From: Caulobacter sp. UNC358MFTsu5.1
GTDB lineage: Bacteria; Pseudomonadota; Alphaproteobacteria; Caulobacterales; Caulobacteraceae
Direction: 5' to 3'
NCBI RefSeq assembly: GCF_000712075.1
Contig: NZ_JONW01000001.1
Coordinates: 98,549-162,548, forward strand
DNA length: 64,000 nt
Position 1 is the first letter of the stretch, and each line of letters starts with the position of its first letter. Position numbers and translations under genes: made by a program. Shown here piece after piece: positions 18,527-27,271 of the stretch. The notes under the pieces are model-generated. The model searched no databases, was not told where the DNA came from, and worked only from the letters and a program-made list of their open reading frames with translations.

Positions 18527-19648
18527 ATGGTCAGCAGCGTCACCGGCTACGGGTCGACTTCGTACGCCCTGCTCAACACCGCCACGACGACGGGGACGTC
18601 CTCGGGCGCGGCTTCGGCCTACGGCCAGTCGGCGGCGGCCGGCTCGGCCAGCGCGTCCAGCGTCAACGTCACCCTGTCGGCCGAGGCCCAGGCGGCCCTG
18701 GCGGCCCAGACCGATAACCGCACCACCGACGCGGTGGTGGCCGACGCCCGCTCGGCCCTGGACAAGCTGTTGGCCGGGGCCAAGGCGACCAGCGCCCTGA
18801 AGGACGGCAAGGCGACGATCGACGTCTCGGGCCTGGACCGCCGCACGCTCTACGCCATCGCCAGCAACCGGGGCGGCAAGTTCTCGATCGAGGAGCAGGT
18901 GGTCGCCAGCCTGCAGATGAAGGCCAGTCGCGACACCTCCATGTCGGCCGCGGCCTCGGCCATGCGGGTGACCGGCGACTATGCCGGGCTCTACAAGGCG
19001 GCCCTGGCCAATCTCGAGGCCGCCGGGCCCGAGGAGAAGGCGTCGGGCCAATGGGCCAAGGACAAGACCGCCCTGACCGAGGGCCTCAAGCAGGCCCAGG
19101 CCAAGCCCGGCGTCGCCCCCAGCGGCATCGAGGACGACCCGGTCGCGGCCTATCTGAAGGACGTGGGCGGCGTGGTGGCCAGCCCCCGCACGCGCGACAT
19201 CAACGCCGTGGCCTCCGACGTCCGCACGGTGCTGGACAAGCAGTACGCCGCCGCGACCGAAGAGGGGGCGGCGACCTCGCCCGACGAGGGGACGATCGAC
19301 TTCTCCAAGTTCGACGACCGCTCGCTGGCGGCCGTGGCCCTGAACAAGGGCGGCCAGTTCTCCGAGCACGAGATCGCCCAGGCGACGGCCGAGGTGAAGG
19401 CCCGCAACCGCGACAGCGTCTCCAGCGCCTACAAGAGCACCCAGGGCCAGGACAGCTCGGCCTTCGGCAAGAGCCTGCTGACCCAGTACGCGGCCATGAG
19501 CGACGAGGAGCGCCAGGCCGCCGGCTGGACTCCGGCCCTCTACGACAAGATGGTCGCGATGCAGAACCTCTCGGACAAGCTGGCCTCGCTGTTCAATCCC
19601 GACGGCAGCGTCAACACCGGCGGGACCAGCCTGCTGGACTATCTCTGA
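18527..19648 (+). CDS. Unknown protein with internal duplication, probable CtrA target
   Basis: The 373-residue protein begins with a Ser/Thr/Ala/Gly-rich segment without a classical signal peptide (MVSSVTGYGSTSYALLNTAT), then VNVTLSAEAQAAL, a motif style often seen in flagellum-associated proteins. Two related units follow: TIDVSGLDRRTLYAIASNRG with GKFSIEEQ at about residues 98-125, and TIDFSKFDDRSLAAVALNKG with GQFSEHEI at about 260-290, so the protein is a tandem duplication. No enzyme motif is seen. GAGG stands 6 bases before the ATG. The CtrA palindrome upstream suggests cell-cycle or motility-linked expression; a flagellar or polar function is inference. Confidence 0.8.
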   Translation: MVSSVTGYGSTSYALLNTATTTGTSSGAASAYGQSAAAGSASASSVNVTLSAEAQAALAAQTDNRTTDAVVADARSALDKLLAGAKATSALKDGKATIDVSGLDRRTLYAIASNRGGKFSIEEQVVASLQMKASRDTSMSAAASAMRVTGDYAGLYKAALANLEAAGPEEKASGQWAKDKTALTEGLKQAQAKPGVAPSGIEDDPVAAYLKDVGGVVASPRTRDINAVASDVRTVLDKQYAAATEEGAATSPDEGTIDFSKFDDRSLAAVALNKGGQFSEHEIAQATAEVKARNRDSVSSAYKSTQGQDSSAFGKSLLTQYAAMSDEERQAAGWTPALYDKMVAMQNLSDKLASLFNPDGSVNTGGTSLLDYL

Positions 19649-19736
19649 ACCTTCCGCCGGATGGGCGGTTGAGGAGAGGCGGAGCGAGGGTCTAAGACGG
19701 TTGGCTGAAGCCTGTCCGTAGTCGGAACCCCCGTCC

Positions 19737-21635
19737 ATGACCCTGAAGACCACCGCCCGCGCCGCCCTGCTGGCGCTCCTGCTGTGCGGAGCCGCCATGC
19801 CCGCCCTGGCCCAGAGCAACCCGCCGGTCCCGGCGATCCTGACCACGCCGGAAGCCCACGACATCCACTCCTACGCCCAGCCCCTGGTGGCGCGGGTGAC
19901 GCACGTGGACCTGGACCTGACCGCCGACTTCGCCGGCCAGAAGATGACCGGCACGGCCGCCCTCGACATCGCCGCCGCGCCGGACGCCAAGGAGGTGGTG
20001 CTGGACAGCAAGGGTCTGGTGATCCACGGCGTCGCCGACGACAAGGGCGCCGCCCTGCCGTGGACCCTGGGCAAGGCCGATCCGAACCTGGGCGCGCCGC
20101 TGACGGTGCAACTGAACGGCGCCCGCCGCATCGTCGTCAGCTATGACAGCGCCCCGGGCGGCGCGGCCCTGCAATGGCTGACCCCGGCCCAGACCGCCGG
20201 CAAGAAGAAGCCCTACCTGTTCAGCCAGGGGGAGGCGATCCTCAACCGCACTTGGATCCCCACGCAGGACAGCCCCGGCATCCGCCAGACCTGGACCGCC
20301 CGCATCGTCGCGCCCGAGGGCCTGAAGGCGGTGATGAGCGCCGAGATGCTGACCCCGGACGGCGAGCCGGTCGCGGGTGGTCGCGCCTACCGCTTCAAGA
20401 TGGACAAGCCGGTCGCCTCTTACCTGATCGCCATCGCCATCGGCGACCTGACCTTCACGCCCCTGGGCCAGCGGACCGGCGTCTACACCGAGCCGTCGGT
20501 GATGAAGAAGACCGCCTACGAGCTGGTCGACGTCGAGAAGATGGTCGAGGCGGCCGAGAGCCTCTACGGGCCCTATGCCTGGGGCCGGTACGACCTGCTG
20601 GTGCTGCCGCCGTCGTTCCCGTTCGGCGGCATGGAGAACCCGCGCCTGACCTTCGCCACGCCGACGATCATCGCCGGCGACCGCTCGCTGGTCAGCCTGG
20701 TGGCCCACGAGCTGGCCCACTCGTGGTCGGGCAACCTGGTCAACAACGCCACCTGGTCGGACTTCTGGCTGAACGAGGGCTTCACCGACTATTTCGAAAA
20801 CCGGATCATGGAGAAGCTGTACGGCAAGGCGCGCGCCGACATGCTGGCCGATCTGGGCTGGAGCGACCTGCAGGACGCCATCAAGGACGCCGGCGGCCTG
20901 ACCGGCGCCGACACCCGCCTGCATCTGGACCTGACCGGCCGCGACCCCGACGACGGCATGACCGACATCGCCTACCAGAAGGGCGCGACCTTCCTGCGCA
21001 CCATCGAGAAGGCGGTCGGGCGCGAGCGCTGGGACGCCTATCTGAAGGACTACTTCGCCCGCCACGCCTTCCAGAGCCAGACCACGGCCGGCTTCGTCGC
21101 CGACCTGCGGGCCAACCTGATCAAGGGCGATCCCAAGCTGGAAGCCGAGATCGGCATCGACAAGTGGGTCTACGACGTCGGGCTGCCCGCCAACGCGGTG
21201 CATATCAAGTCGGCCGCCTTCCCGGCGGTGGACGCCCTGGCCGCCGCCTACGCCAAGGGCGGCCCGGCGCCGCTGGCCAAGTGGAAGGCCTGGAGCACGC
21301 CCGAGCGCACGCGCTTCGTGGCCAGCCTGCCGCGCGAACTGTCCAAGGAGCGCCTGGCCGCGCTCGACAAGGCCTTCGGCCTGTCGGCCCAGGGCAACAG
21401 CGAGATCCGCTTCGTCTGGCTGGAGCTGGCCGTGGCCAACCGCTACGACCCGGCCGTGCCGTCGCTGGAGGCCTTCCTGACCGACCAGGGCCGCCGCAAG
21501 TTCGTGGCCCCGCTGTTCAAGGACCTGATGGCCCAGGGCGATTGGGGCCAGCCGATCGCCAAGCGCCTCTACGCCAAGACCCGGCCGCTCTATCACGCCG
21601 TCACCCGGCAGACGGTCGACGGCATCGTGAAGTAG
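19737..21635 (+). CDS. Exported M1 family aminopeptidase (leukotriene A4 hydrolase-like)
   Basis: The 632-residue zinc peptidase has a signal peptide ending AMPALA-QS. The substrate-binding motif GGMEN and the zinc site HELAHSW followed after 18 residues by glutamate in NEGFTDYFE give the HEXXH-X18-E signature. A C-terminal helical domain of about 170 residues corresponds to the leukotriene-hydrolase C domain. It would remove N-terminal residues from peptides in the periplasm. It stands alone between the CtrA-boxed gene and an AT-richer intergenic stretch. Confidence 0.95.
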   Translation: MTLKTTARAALLALLLCGAAMPALAQSNPPVPAILTTPEAHDIHSYAQPLVARVTHVDLDLTADFAGQKMTGTAALDIAAAPDAKEVVLDSKGLVIHGVADDKGAALPWTLGKADPNLGAPLTVQLNGARRIVVSYDSAPGGAALQWLTPAQTAGKKKPYLFSQGEAILNRTWIPTQDSPGIRQTWTARIVAPEGLKAVMSAEMLTPDGEPVAGGRAYRFKMDKPVASYLIAIAIGDLTFTPLGQRTGVYTEPSVMKKTAYELVDVEKMVEAAESLYGPYAWGRYDLLVLPPSFPFGGMENPRLTFATPTIIAGDRSLVSLVAHELAHSWSGNLVNNATWSDFWLNEGFTDYFENRIMEKLYGKARADMLADLGWSDLQDAIKDAGGLTGADTRLHLDLTGRDPDDGMTDIAYQKGATFLRTIEKAVGRERWDAYLKDYFARHAFQSQTTAGFVADLRANLIKGDPKLEAEIGIDKWVYDVGLPANAVHIKSAAFPAVDALAAAYAKGGPAPLAKWKAWSTPERTRFVASLPRELSKERLAALDKAFGLSAQGNSEIRFVWLELAVANRYDPAVPSLEAFLTDQGRRKFVAPLFKDLMAQGDWGQPIAKRLYAKTRPLYHAVTRQTVDGIVK

Positions 21636-21654
21636 CGACGGGAAGCAGCGACTG

Positions 21655-21800
21655 GTGAAATAGCCGTTTCTCGGAAAATCGCGCGTTTTCGTCGTTTTCG
21701 TCAGTTTTTGGCGACCAAAACGCGCTTTTCGAGTCGATTTTGATCCGAAACCGCGCCGAAAATCGCTCGCGAGGCGAGTTTTCATGTTAACCCTGACTGT
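21655..21800. other. AT-richer intergenic stretch with repeated CGTTTTCG-like units
   Basis: Between the peptidase and a small membrane protein, the sequence departs from the local base composition. It carries tandem CGTTTTCGT units, inverted GCGTTTT/AAAACGC pairs and two GAAAATCGC segments, then a TTAACC half-site at about 21786. No ORF is credible. It may be a promoter/leader or a non-coding RNA; nothing decides. Confidence 0.4.
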
Positions 21801-21843
21801 ACGCCTCCGACAGAGAGGCGGGCCTCGTTAGGGAGAGATCGCC

Positions 21844-22038
21844 ATGGCTGACGCCGTGTTCGCGACCCGTGTGCGTGCGCGTTCCGTGTTCTTCAGAAAA
21901 TGCGATATCAACAAGCCGGAAGCCGCCGAGCTCCGGCACGCCGGGCCCTGCATCCAGTGGGGGCGGGTCGGCATCGTGGCCATGGTCCTGGTGTTCGGGG
22001 CGGGGCTGGCGACCTGGGCCTATGCCGCCATAGGCTAG
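21844..22038 (+). CDS. Small single-pass membrane protein
   Basis: The 64-residue protein has a basic N-terminal half (TRVRARSVFFRKCD) and one C-terminal membrane helix (GIVAMVLVFGAGLATWAYAA). A GGGAGAG ribosome site lies 6 bases before the ATG. No family is recognised. It is convergent with the DUF805 gene, whose end is 7 bases away. Confidence 0.6.
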   Translation: MADAVFATRVRARSVFFRKCDINKPEAAELRHAGPCIQWGRVGIVAMVLVFGAGLATWAYAAIG

Positions 22039-22045
22039 GCGGGCT

Positions 22046-22645
22046 TCAAGGCGCGGGCGGGCCAAAACGGTTCCCGCCGGCCTGGCTCGCGCCGGCCAGC
22101 AGGAAGATCAGCAGACCCAGCGACGCCAGATAGAGCACGTTGTTGGCGAAGATCAGGCCGAACATCTTCATCGACTCCACCGTCATCTCGCCCGTCAGCG
22201 TGCTTTGGAAGAAGCGCGGGAACAGGGTCATGCCGACGGTCAGGAAGACCACGGGCGGCAGGCCCCACCAGCCGCGCCGCCCGCGATCGTGCAGCCGCCG
22301 GGTCACCGCCGCGGCCAGCAACGCCACGACCAGGGCGCAACCCGCCTGCATCACCGTGAAGAACGGGGCCATGTCGGGCATGAGCTCGGGGTGGTTCCCG
22401 TGGATCTGGACCGAATAGGTGTTGGGTCCCCGGGTGACCGTGGCCTGGTCGGGATGTTCGACGGCGAATTGCTGCATGCGGGCGAACGACTGGCCCATGA
22501 TCGGCCCCATGGTCGCCGCGGCGCCGACGAACAGCAGGGCCATCACCACGGCGACATAGGGCCAGAACCGCCGCGCCGGATCCCGGCCCGAGAAGCGCAG
22601 CAGGCCGGTGAGGCCGTTGCGGACGGAATCGATGAAGTCGTGCAT
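22046..22645 (-). CDS. DUF805 family membrane protein
   Basis: The 199-residue protein has the DUF805 arrangement: N-terminal FSGRDPARRFWPYVAVV starts the first membrane helix, then a periplasmic loop, a second helix (VMQAGCALVVALLAAAVTRRLHDRGRRGWW) carrying the conserved RRLHDRG motif, and two more helices. Four membrane segments are likely. DUF805 proteins are widespread inner-membrane proteins without an established role. The gene stands alone and is divergent from an NCS1 transporter. Confidence 0.9.
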   Translation of the reverse strand: MHDFIDSVRNGLTGLLRFSGRDPARRFWPYVAVVMALLFVGAAATMGPIMGQSFARMQQFAVEHPDQATVTRGPNTYSVQIHGNHPELMPDMAPFFTVMQAGCALVVALLAAAVTRRLHDRGRRGWWGLPPVVFLTVGMTLFPRFFQSTLTGEMTVESMKMFGLIFANNVLYLASLGLLIFLLAGASQAGGNRFGPPAP

Positions 22646-22779
22646 GGCGTCCCCCGTCGCCTCGACGGCGAAGCTTTCGAATAGGGCGATTCAGCCGCCG
22701 ACGCCCAGGCGCCGACTTTCCCCGTGACGACCGTCGTTCGCTGACCCATGCTCCGTCCACGATGGATCGCGGGGGCGAC

Positions 22780-24252
22780 ATGGATCAGACAGCCGGCAAC
22801 ACCCTCTGGAACCCGGACCTGGCGCCGACCACGGCCGCCCAGCGCACCTGGAAGGCGCGGCACTATGCGGCCCTGTGGCTGGGCATGGTCATCGCCGTGC
22901 CGGCCTACATGCTGGCCGCGGGCCTGATCGAGCAGGGGATGTCGGCCGCCCAGGCGGTGTGGGCCGTGCTGCTGGGCAACCTGATCGTGCTGGTCCCCAT
23001 GCTGCTCATTGGTCATGCCGGTGCCAAGTGGGGCGTGCCCTACGCGGTGCTGGCCCGGGCCTCGTTCGGCTGGCGCGGCGCGCGGGCCCCGGCCCTGGCC
23101 CGGGCCATCGTCGCCTGCGGCTGGTACGGCATCCAGACCTGGATCGGCGGCGGGGCGCTGCTGACCCTGCTGGGCGTGATGGTCGGCAAGAGCCTGGTCG
23201 GGCCGATGATCCCTGGCCTGGGCATCGGCGTGGGCCAACTGCTGTCGTTCGCCGCCTTCTGGGCGATCCAGCTGCTGTTCGTCACCAAGGGCCTGGAGAC
23301 GGTGCGCAAGCTCGAGACCTGGACCGCGCCGGTCAAGCTGCTGGTGTGCGGCCTGCTGGTCTGGTGGGCGCTGAGCAAGGCCGGCGGCATCGGCCCGATC
23401 CTGCACGAGCCCAGCGCCTATGACGCCGGCGGAGCCAAGGCCGGCCGGTTCTGGAAGGATTTCGGCCCGGCCGTCACCGCCATGACCGGCTACTGGGCGA
23501 CCCTGGCCCTGAACATCCCCGACTTCACCCGCTTCGCCCGCAGCCAGCGCGACCAGGTCGTGGGCCAGGCGGTGGGCCTGCCGGGGCCGATGGCCCTGCT
23601 GGCGACGATGAGCGTCATCGTCACCTCGGCCACGGTGCTGATCTACGGCAAGCCGGTCTGGGACCCGGTGGCCCTGTCGGGGAACATCGGCGGCATCGCC
23701 GTGCTGGTGGGCCTGCTGATCATCAGCCTCGACACCGTCTCGTGCAACATCGCCGCCAACCTGGTGGGCCCGGCCTACGACTTCTCGGCCCTGTGGCCCA
23801 AGCGGATCAGCTACCGCACCGGCGGCTGGATCACCGCCGGCATCGGCGTGCTGATCATGCCGTGGAAGCTGCTGGAGAGCACCCAGGGCTACATCTTCGT
23901 CTGGCTGACCGGCTACGGCGCCTTGCTGGGGCCGGTGGCCGGAATCCTGATCGCCGACTACTGGCTGCTGCGCCGCGCCCGGCTGGACGTCGAGGCGCTG
24001 TACGACCGCGCCGGGCGCTACACCTATTTCAAGGGCTGGAACCTGGCGGCCGTCGGCGCTTTCGTCATCGGGGTGGCGCCCAACCTGCCGGGCTTCCTGA
24101 AGGCGGCGGGCCTGCCGGCGGCGGCGGCGATCGGTGCGCCGTGGACCGGGCTCTACGACTACGCCTGGTTCGTCGGCGCAGCGCTCGCGGCGGCGGTCTA
24201 TGTGGCGGCCATGCGGCTCGGCGACGGGGCGCGGGCTTCGGCGGTGGAGTGA
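22780..24252 (+). CDS. NCS1 family nucleobase/hydantoin-type cation symporter
   Basis: The 490-residue protein has about twelve membrane helices and the NCS1 patterns NPDLAPTTAAQRTWKARHY at the N-terminus, GAKWGVPYAVLARASFGWRGA in helix 2-3, ACGWYGIQTWIGGGA in helix 3, and LNIPDFTRFARSQRDQ. The family imports purines, pyrimidines, allantoin, hydantoins or thiamine-type compounds with sodium or protons. The ATG at 22780 is preferred because GGGGGCG precedes it; an in-frame ATG at 22762 is possible. A glutathione transferase gene follows after 7 bases, suggesting an operon. Substrate unresolved. Confidence 0.92.
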   Translation: MDQTAGNTLWNPDLAPTTAAQRTWKARHYAALWLGMVIAVPAYMLAAGLIEQGMSAAQAVWAVLLGNLIVLVPMLLIGHAGAKWGVPYAVLARASFGWRGARAPALARAIVACGWYGIQTWIGGGALLTLLGVMVGKSLVGPMIPGLGIGVGQLLSFAAFWAIQLLFVTKGLETVRKLETWTAPVKLLVCGLLVWWALSKAGGIGPILHEPSAYDAGGAKAGRFWKDFGPAVTAMTGYWATLALNIPDFTRFARSQRDQVVGQAVGLPGPMALLATMSVIVTSATVLIYGKPVWDPVALSGNIGGIAVLVGLLIISLDTVSCNIAANLVGPAYDFSALWPKRISYRTGGWITAGIGVLIMPWKLLESTQGYIFVWLTGYGALLGPVAGILIADYWLLRRARLDVEALYDRAGRYTYFKGWNLAAVGAFVIGVAPNLPGFLKAAGLPAAAAIGAPWTGLYDYAWFVGAALAAAVYVAAMRLGDGARASAVE

Positions 24253-24259
24253 AGGCGCG

Positions 24260-24892
24260 ATGAGCGGACTGACGATCTGGACCTTGGACTGGGTCCCCGA
24301 AGGGCCGCGCGGCTTCGTGCGCGATCTGCGGCTGCGATGGGCGTGCGAGGAGGCCGGTCTCGACTACGCCGTCCGCACGATCCCCTTCGACGATCGCGCG
24401 ACCAACCATCTCGACCGCCAGCCGTTCGGCCAGGTTCCATACCTGGACGACGGGGCGGTGAAGATCTTCGAAAGCGGCGCGGGGCTGCTGCACCTGGCCC
24501 GCAAGAGCGACAGGCTGATGCCGTCCGATCCGGTCGGCGCGGCCGAAACGCTGGAATGGACCATCGCCGCGCTGAACTCGATCGAGATGGTCAGCGTGCC
24601 GTGGTGGTTCCTGGGGATCAGCGGCGACAAGGACAACAAGCTGACCGGATGGCTGGACCAGCGCCTCGACCACCTCGAGCGGATCTTCGGCGAACGCGAG
24701 TGGCTGGCGGCCGACCGCTTCACCGTCGCCGACCTGCTGATGGCGGACGTGCTGCGGGTTTCGGACGTCCGCGCCTTCGGCGACCGCCCCGCGACCGAGG
24801 CCTATGTGGCCCGCGTGACGGATCGCCCCGCCTTCCGGAAGGCCCGGGCGGACCAGATCGCGCTGTTCGAGGCGGCCGACGCGAAGCGCTGA
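24260..24892 (+). CDS. Glutathione S-transferase family protein
   Basis: The 210-residue protein has a thioredoxin-like N-terminal domain (WACEEAGLDYAVRTIPFDD, FGQVPYLDDGAVKIFESGAGLLHLAR, with the cis-proline in QVPYL and the glutathione-contacting ES) and an all-helical C-domain with FTVADLLMADVLR. No cysteine replaces the active Ser/Tyr visibly in the N-terminal helix. It lies 7 bases after the NCS1 transporter with GAAGG before the ATG, so both may be expressed together. The conjugated substrate is unknown. Confidence 0.9.
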   Translation: MSGLTIWTLDWVPEGPRGFVRDLRLRWACEEAGLDYAVRTIPFDDRATNHLDRQPFGQVPYLDDGAVKIFESGAGLLHLARKSDRLMPSDPVGAAETLEWTIAALNSIEMVSVPWWFLGISGDKDNKLTGWLDQRLDHLERIFGEREWLAADRFTVADLLMADVLRVSDVRAFGDRPATEAYVARVTDRPAFRKARADQIALFEAADAKR

Positions 24893-24893
24893 C

Positions 24894-24971
24894 GGGGACA
24901 TGCCCTTGGGCGTGTCCCCAGATTTCGCACGGAGCCAGGCGGTCGGGGACACGCCGCGAGGGCATGTCCCC
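24894..24971. repeat. Palindromic repeat R2, copy a (78 bp)
   Basis: The outer arms GGGGACATGCCC and GGGCATGTCCCC are perfectly complementary, and each continues into GTGTCCCC/GGGGACAC, giving nearly 26-base imperfect arms. A second copy lies at 25166-25244. It starts two bases after the glutathione transferase stop. Confidence 0.88.
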
Positions 24972-25007
24972 GCGCGGAGGTTCGAGGGGCTCAGGCCTTT
25001 TTGGAAC

Positions 25008-25144
25008 CGTCATCCTCGGACTTGTTCCGAGGGCCCCTCTATCGGCGGGTTTGTCGGTTGGGAGAAGCCGCGACCTCGCCGCTCCATGGATCGTCCTTCT
25101 TCGCGGCGGAAGCAGGGGTCCTCGGAACAAGTCCGAGGATGACG
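25008..25144. repeat. Inverted repeat R3 between the two R2 copies (137 bp)
   Basis: About 30-base arms begin CGTCATCCTCGGACTTGTTC and end GTCCGAGGATGACG, and are complementary apart from single differences. Each arm holds its own smaller palindrome TCCTCGGacttgttCCGAGG. The middle ~75 bases have no coding signal. Confidence 0.85.
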
Positions 25145-25165
25145 GAGGTGAGGGGAGCGCGGGCC

Positions 25166-25244
25166 GGGGACATGCCCTTGCGGCGTGTCCCCATCAGCTA
25201 GCGCCGCGCCTGGACTTGGGGACACGCCGCAAGGGCATGTCCCC
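25166..25244. repeat. Palindromic repeat R2, copy b (79 bp)
   Basis: It has the same arms as copy a (GGGGACATGCCC to GGGCATGTCCCC) with a more perfect inner stem (TTGCGGCGTGTCCCC versus GGGGACACGCCGCAA) and a different central loop, which shows that the arms rather than the centre are conserved. Confidence 0.88.
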
Positions 25245-25727
25245 GCGCGAGGATCGAGCGCTCTCTATCCCCGTAGGCGGCGGGACAAACCCCAACCATT
25301 CCAACGCCCTGCAGAAAAAGCAGCGTCACCGACGCGCCAGCATTCAAACCTCCCGCACAATCAGAGCCGTCACCATCACGGGGAGGGCTCTTGGTACCGG
25401 CCCAAGCAGGCGATGGGGATGGAACCGAGCGGGGCCGAGCCGGCCCGGCGGGCGGATCGTTGCGGGAGGCGGGGCTCAGAAGGTCCCAAGGTCCGGCGGG
25501 GACGGTGGCGGGACAGGTGGGTCGACGGGGCCGGGAAGTTCAAACCGGCCTTTTCCAGGATCAGTCGGAGTCGCCGACGGCCCCTTCCGGGCGACCTGAT
25601 CCTGCCCGCCCGAGGGGGAACGTCGACCGGGATGAAACAGGCCCTCAGTCGCCGTCCCTTGAGAAGAACGGTTCCGCGGAGCGGTCGAGCCAAGCCGAAA
25701 CGCAAACACAACCTCACGGTCTCCGGG
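25245..25727. other. Intergenic sequence without recognisable gene
   Basis: About 480 bases between repeat R2b and repeat R4. Open frames here have arginine/proline/glycine-rich translations typical of shadow frames, with no ribosome site and no domain. I see no RNA gene. It may be decayed coding sequence. Confidence 0.5.
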
Positions 25728-25892
25728 CGAAGCCCGGCCGCTCCGCGCCTCCCCATCAGCTCACGGCCAAATTGGTGTGGGATCACACCTCCTTGCCCCC
25801 ACCTGACCGCCCCCGTAGGGGGCGGAGCCGCCGCACCGGCGCTCTTCCCCCTCCGGGGGAAGACGACCGCGAAGCGGTCCGTAGGGGGCAAG
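25728..25892. repeat. Long intergenic repeat R4, copy 1
   Basis: The stretch from CCATCAGCTCAC to GTAGGGGGCAAG matches the reverse complement of 37085-37238 over about 140 bases. Shared blocks are GTGGGATCACACC, CTTGCCCCCACCTG, CGCCCCCGTAGGGGGCGGAG, CTCTTCCCCCTCCGGGGG and GACCGCGAAGCGGTCCGTAG. Several blocks are themselves palindromes. It ends 60 bases before hisD. Confidence 0.85.
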
Positions 25893-25951
25893 CGGTCGCC
25901 GCACTGTCACTCTTCTCTTGCACCCCACACAAAAACCCGCATCTAGGCCCC

Positions 25952-27253
25952 ATGCGCCGCTTCAATTCCGCCGACCCCTCTTTCCCCGCCGCCTTCAAGG
26001 CGTTCCTCGACGAGCGCCGGGGCGCGCCCGAGAACGTCGACGCGGCCGCGCGCAACGTGCTGGAGGCCGTGCAGGCCGAGGGGCTGAAGGCCGTGCTCAG
26101 CTTCACCAGCCGCTTCGACGGCGTGGAGCTGACCGAGGACACGATCCGCGTCACCGCCGACGAGATCGAGGCCGGCGCCGCCGAGTGCTCGCAGGAGGTC
26201 CGTGACGCGATCGCCTTCGCCGCGGCCCGCATCCGCGCCTTCCACGCCCGCCAGAAGCCGCAGGACCAGGCTTGGACCGACGAGGCCGGCGTGCAGCTGG
26301 GCTGGCGCTGGACGCCGCTGGAGGCCGTGGGCGTCTACGTGCCCGGCGGTCGCGCGGCCTATCCCTCGACCGTGCTGATGAACGCCGTGCCCGCCCAGGT
26401 GGCCGGCGTCGACCGCATCGCCATGGTCACCCCGCCCGGCAAGCTGCAGCCCGCCGTGCTGGCGGCCGCCAAGGAAGCGGGCGTCACCGAGATCTGGCGC
26501 GTGGGCGGGGCCCAGGCCGTGGCCGCCCTGGCCTTCGGCGCCGGCCCGATCCAGCCGGTCGACAAGATCGTCGGCCCCGGCAACGCCTATGTCACCGCCG
26601 CCAAGCGCCGGCTCTACGGCGTGGTCGGCATCGACGCCCTGGCCGGCCCCTCCGAGATCGTGGTGGTGGCCGACGCCAAGAACGATCCCGACTGGATCGC
26701 CGTCGACCTGCTGAGCCAGGCCGAGCACGACCCGGCCGCCCAGTCGATCCTGATCACCGACGACGAGGCCTTCGCCCAGGCGGTGTCCGACGCCGTCGAC
26801 GCGCGGCTGAAGACCCTGGCCACCGGCGTCGACGCCGCCGCCTCGTGGCGCGACCACGGCGCGATCATCCTGGCGCCGCTGGACGACAGCCCGCGCCTGG
26901 TGGACCTGCTGGCCCCCGAGCACGTCGAGTTCGCCATCGACGAGCCCGAGCGCCTGGCCGACCGCGTGCGCCACGCCGGGGCGATCTTCCTGGGCCGCCT
27001 GACGCCGGAAGCCATCGGCGACTACGTGGCCGGCTCGAACCACGTGCTGCCCACCAGCCGCGCGGCGCGTTTCCAGTCGGGCCTGTCGATCTACGACTTC
27101 CTCAAGCGCACCTCGATCGTGAAGTGCGACGCGGCCTCGTTCGCGATCCTGGGCCCGCACACCGTCGCCCTGGCGCAGGCCGAGGGCCTGCCGGCCCACG
27201 CCCTATCGGCGGCGGTGCGCCTCCCTTCTGGCCGGTTGCCAACCAAGCCGTAA
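25952..27253 (+). CDS. hisD: Histidinol dehydrogenase
   Basis: HisD oxidises L-histidinol to L-histidine in two NAD-dependent steps, the last reactions of histidine synthesis. The 433-residue protein shows [65 protein letters not shown] with LSQAEHDP (zinc ligands) and [12 protein letters not shown], then GSNHVLPT. The ATG at 25952 matches the family N-terminus ([14 protein letters not shown]). Only 59 bases separate it from repeat R4, so its promoter is short or lies within the repeat. UPF0262 and a phosphatase gene follow closely. Confidence 0.98.
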   Translation: MRRFNSADPSFPAAFKAFLDERRGAPENVDAAARNVLEAVQAEGLKAVLSFTSRFDGVELTEDTIRVTADEIEAGAAECSQEVRDAIAFAAARIRAFHARQKPQDQAWTDEAGVQLGWRWTPLEAVGVYVPGGRAAYPSTVLMNAVPAQVAGVDRIAMVTPPGKLQPAVLAAAKEAGVTEIWRVGGAQAVAALAFGAGPIQPVDKIVGPGNAYVTAAKRRLYGVVGIDALAGPSEIVVVADAKNDPDWIAVDLLSQAEHDPAAQSILITDDEAFAQAVSDAVDARLKTLATGVDAAASWRDHGAIILAPLDDSPRLVDLLAPEHVEFAIDEPERLADRVRHAGAIFLGRLTPEAIGDYVAGSNHVLPTSRAARFQSGLSIYDFLKRTSIVKCDAASFAILGPHTVALAQAEGLPAHALSAAVRLPSGRLPTKP

Positions 27254-27271
27254 GGGGCAAGTCTGCCGACG

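Noticed and set aside
24894..25244. CRISPR array
   Set aside because: Repeats here are long palindromes with unequal spacing and only two copies of one type; there are no short direct repeats with unique spacers and no cas genes.
25376..25891. Possible minus-strand gene of 171 residues before hisD
   Set aside because: The frame is translated from repeat R4 and low-complexity DNA; the other R4 copy gives similar meaningless peptides.
25391..25951. N-terminal extension of hisD giving a 620-residue protein
   Set aside because: The added sequence is low-complexity translation of repeat R4 and neighbouring non-coding DNA; the family N-terminus begins at 25952.
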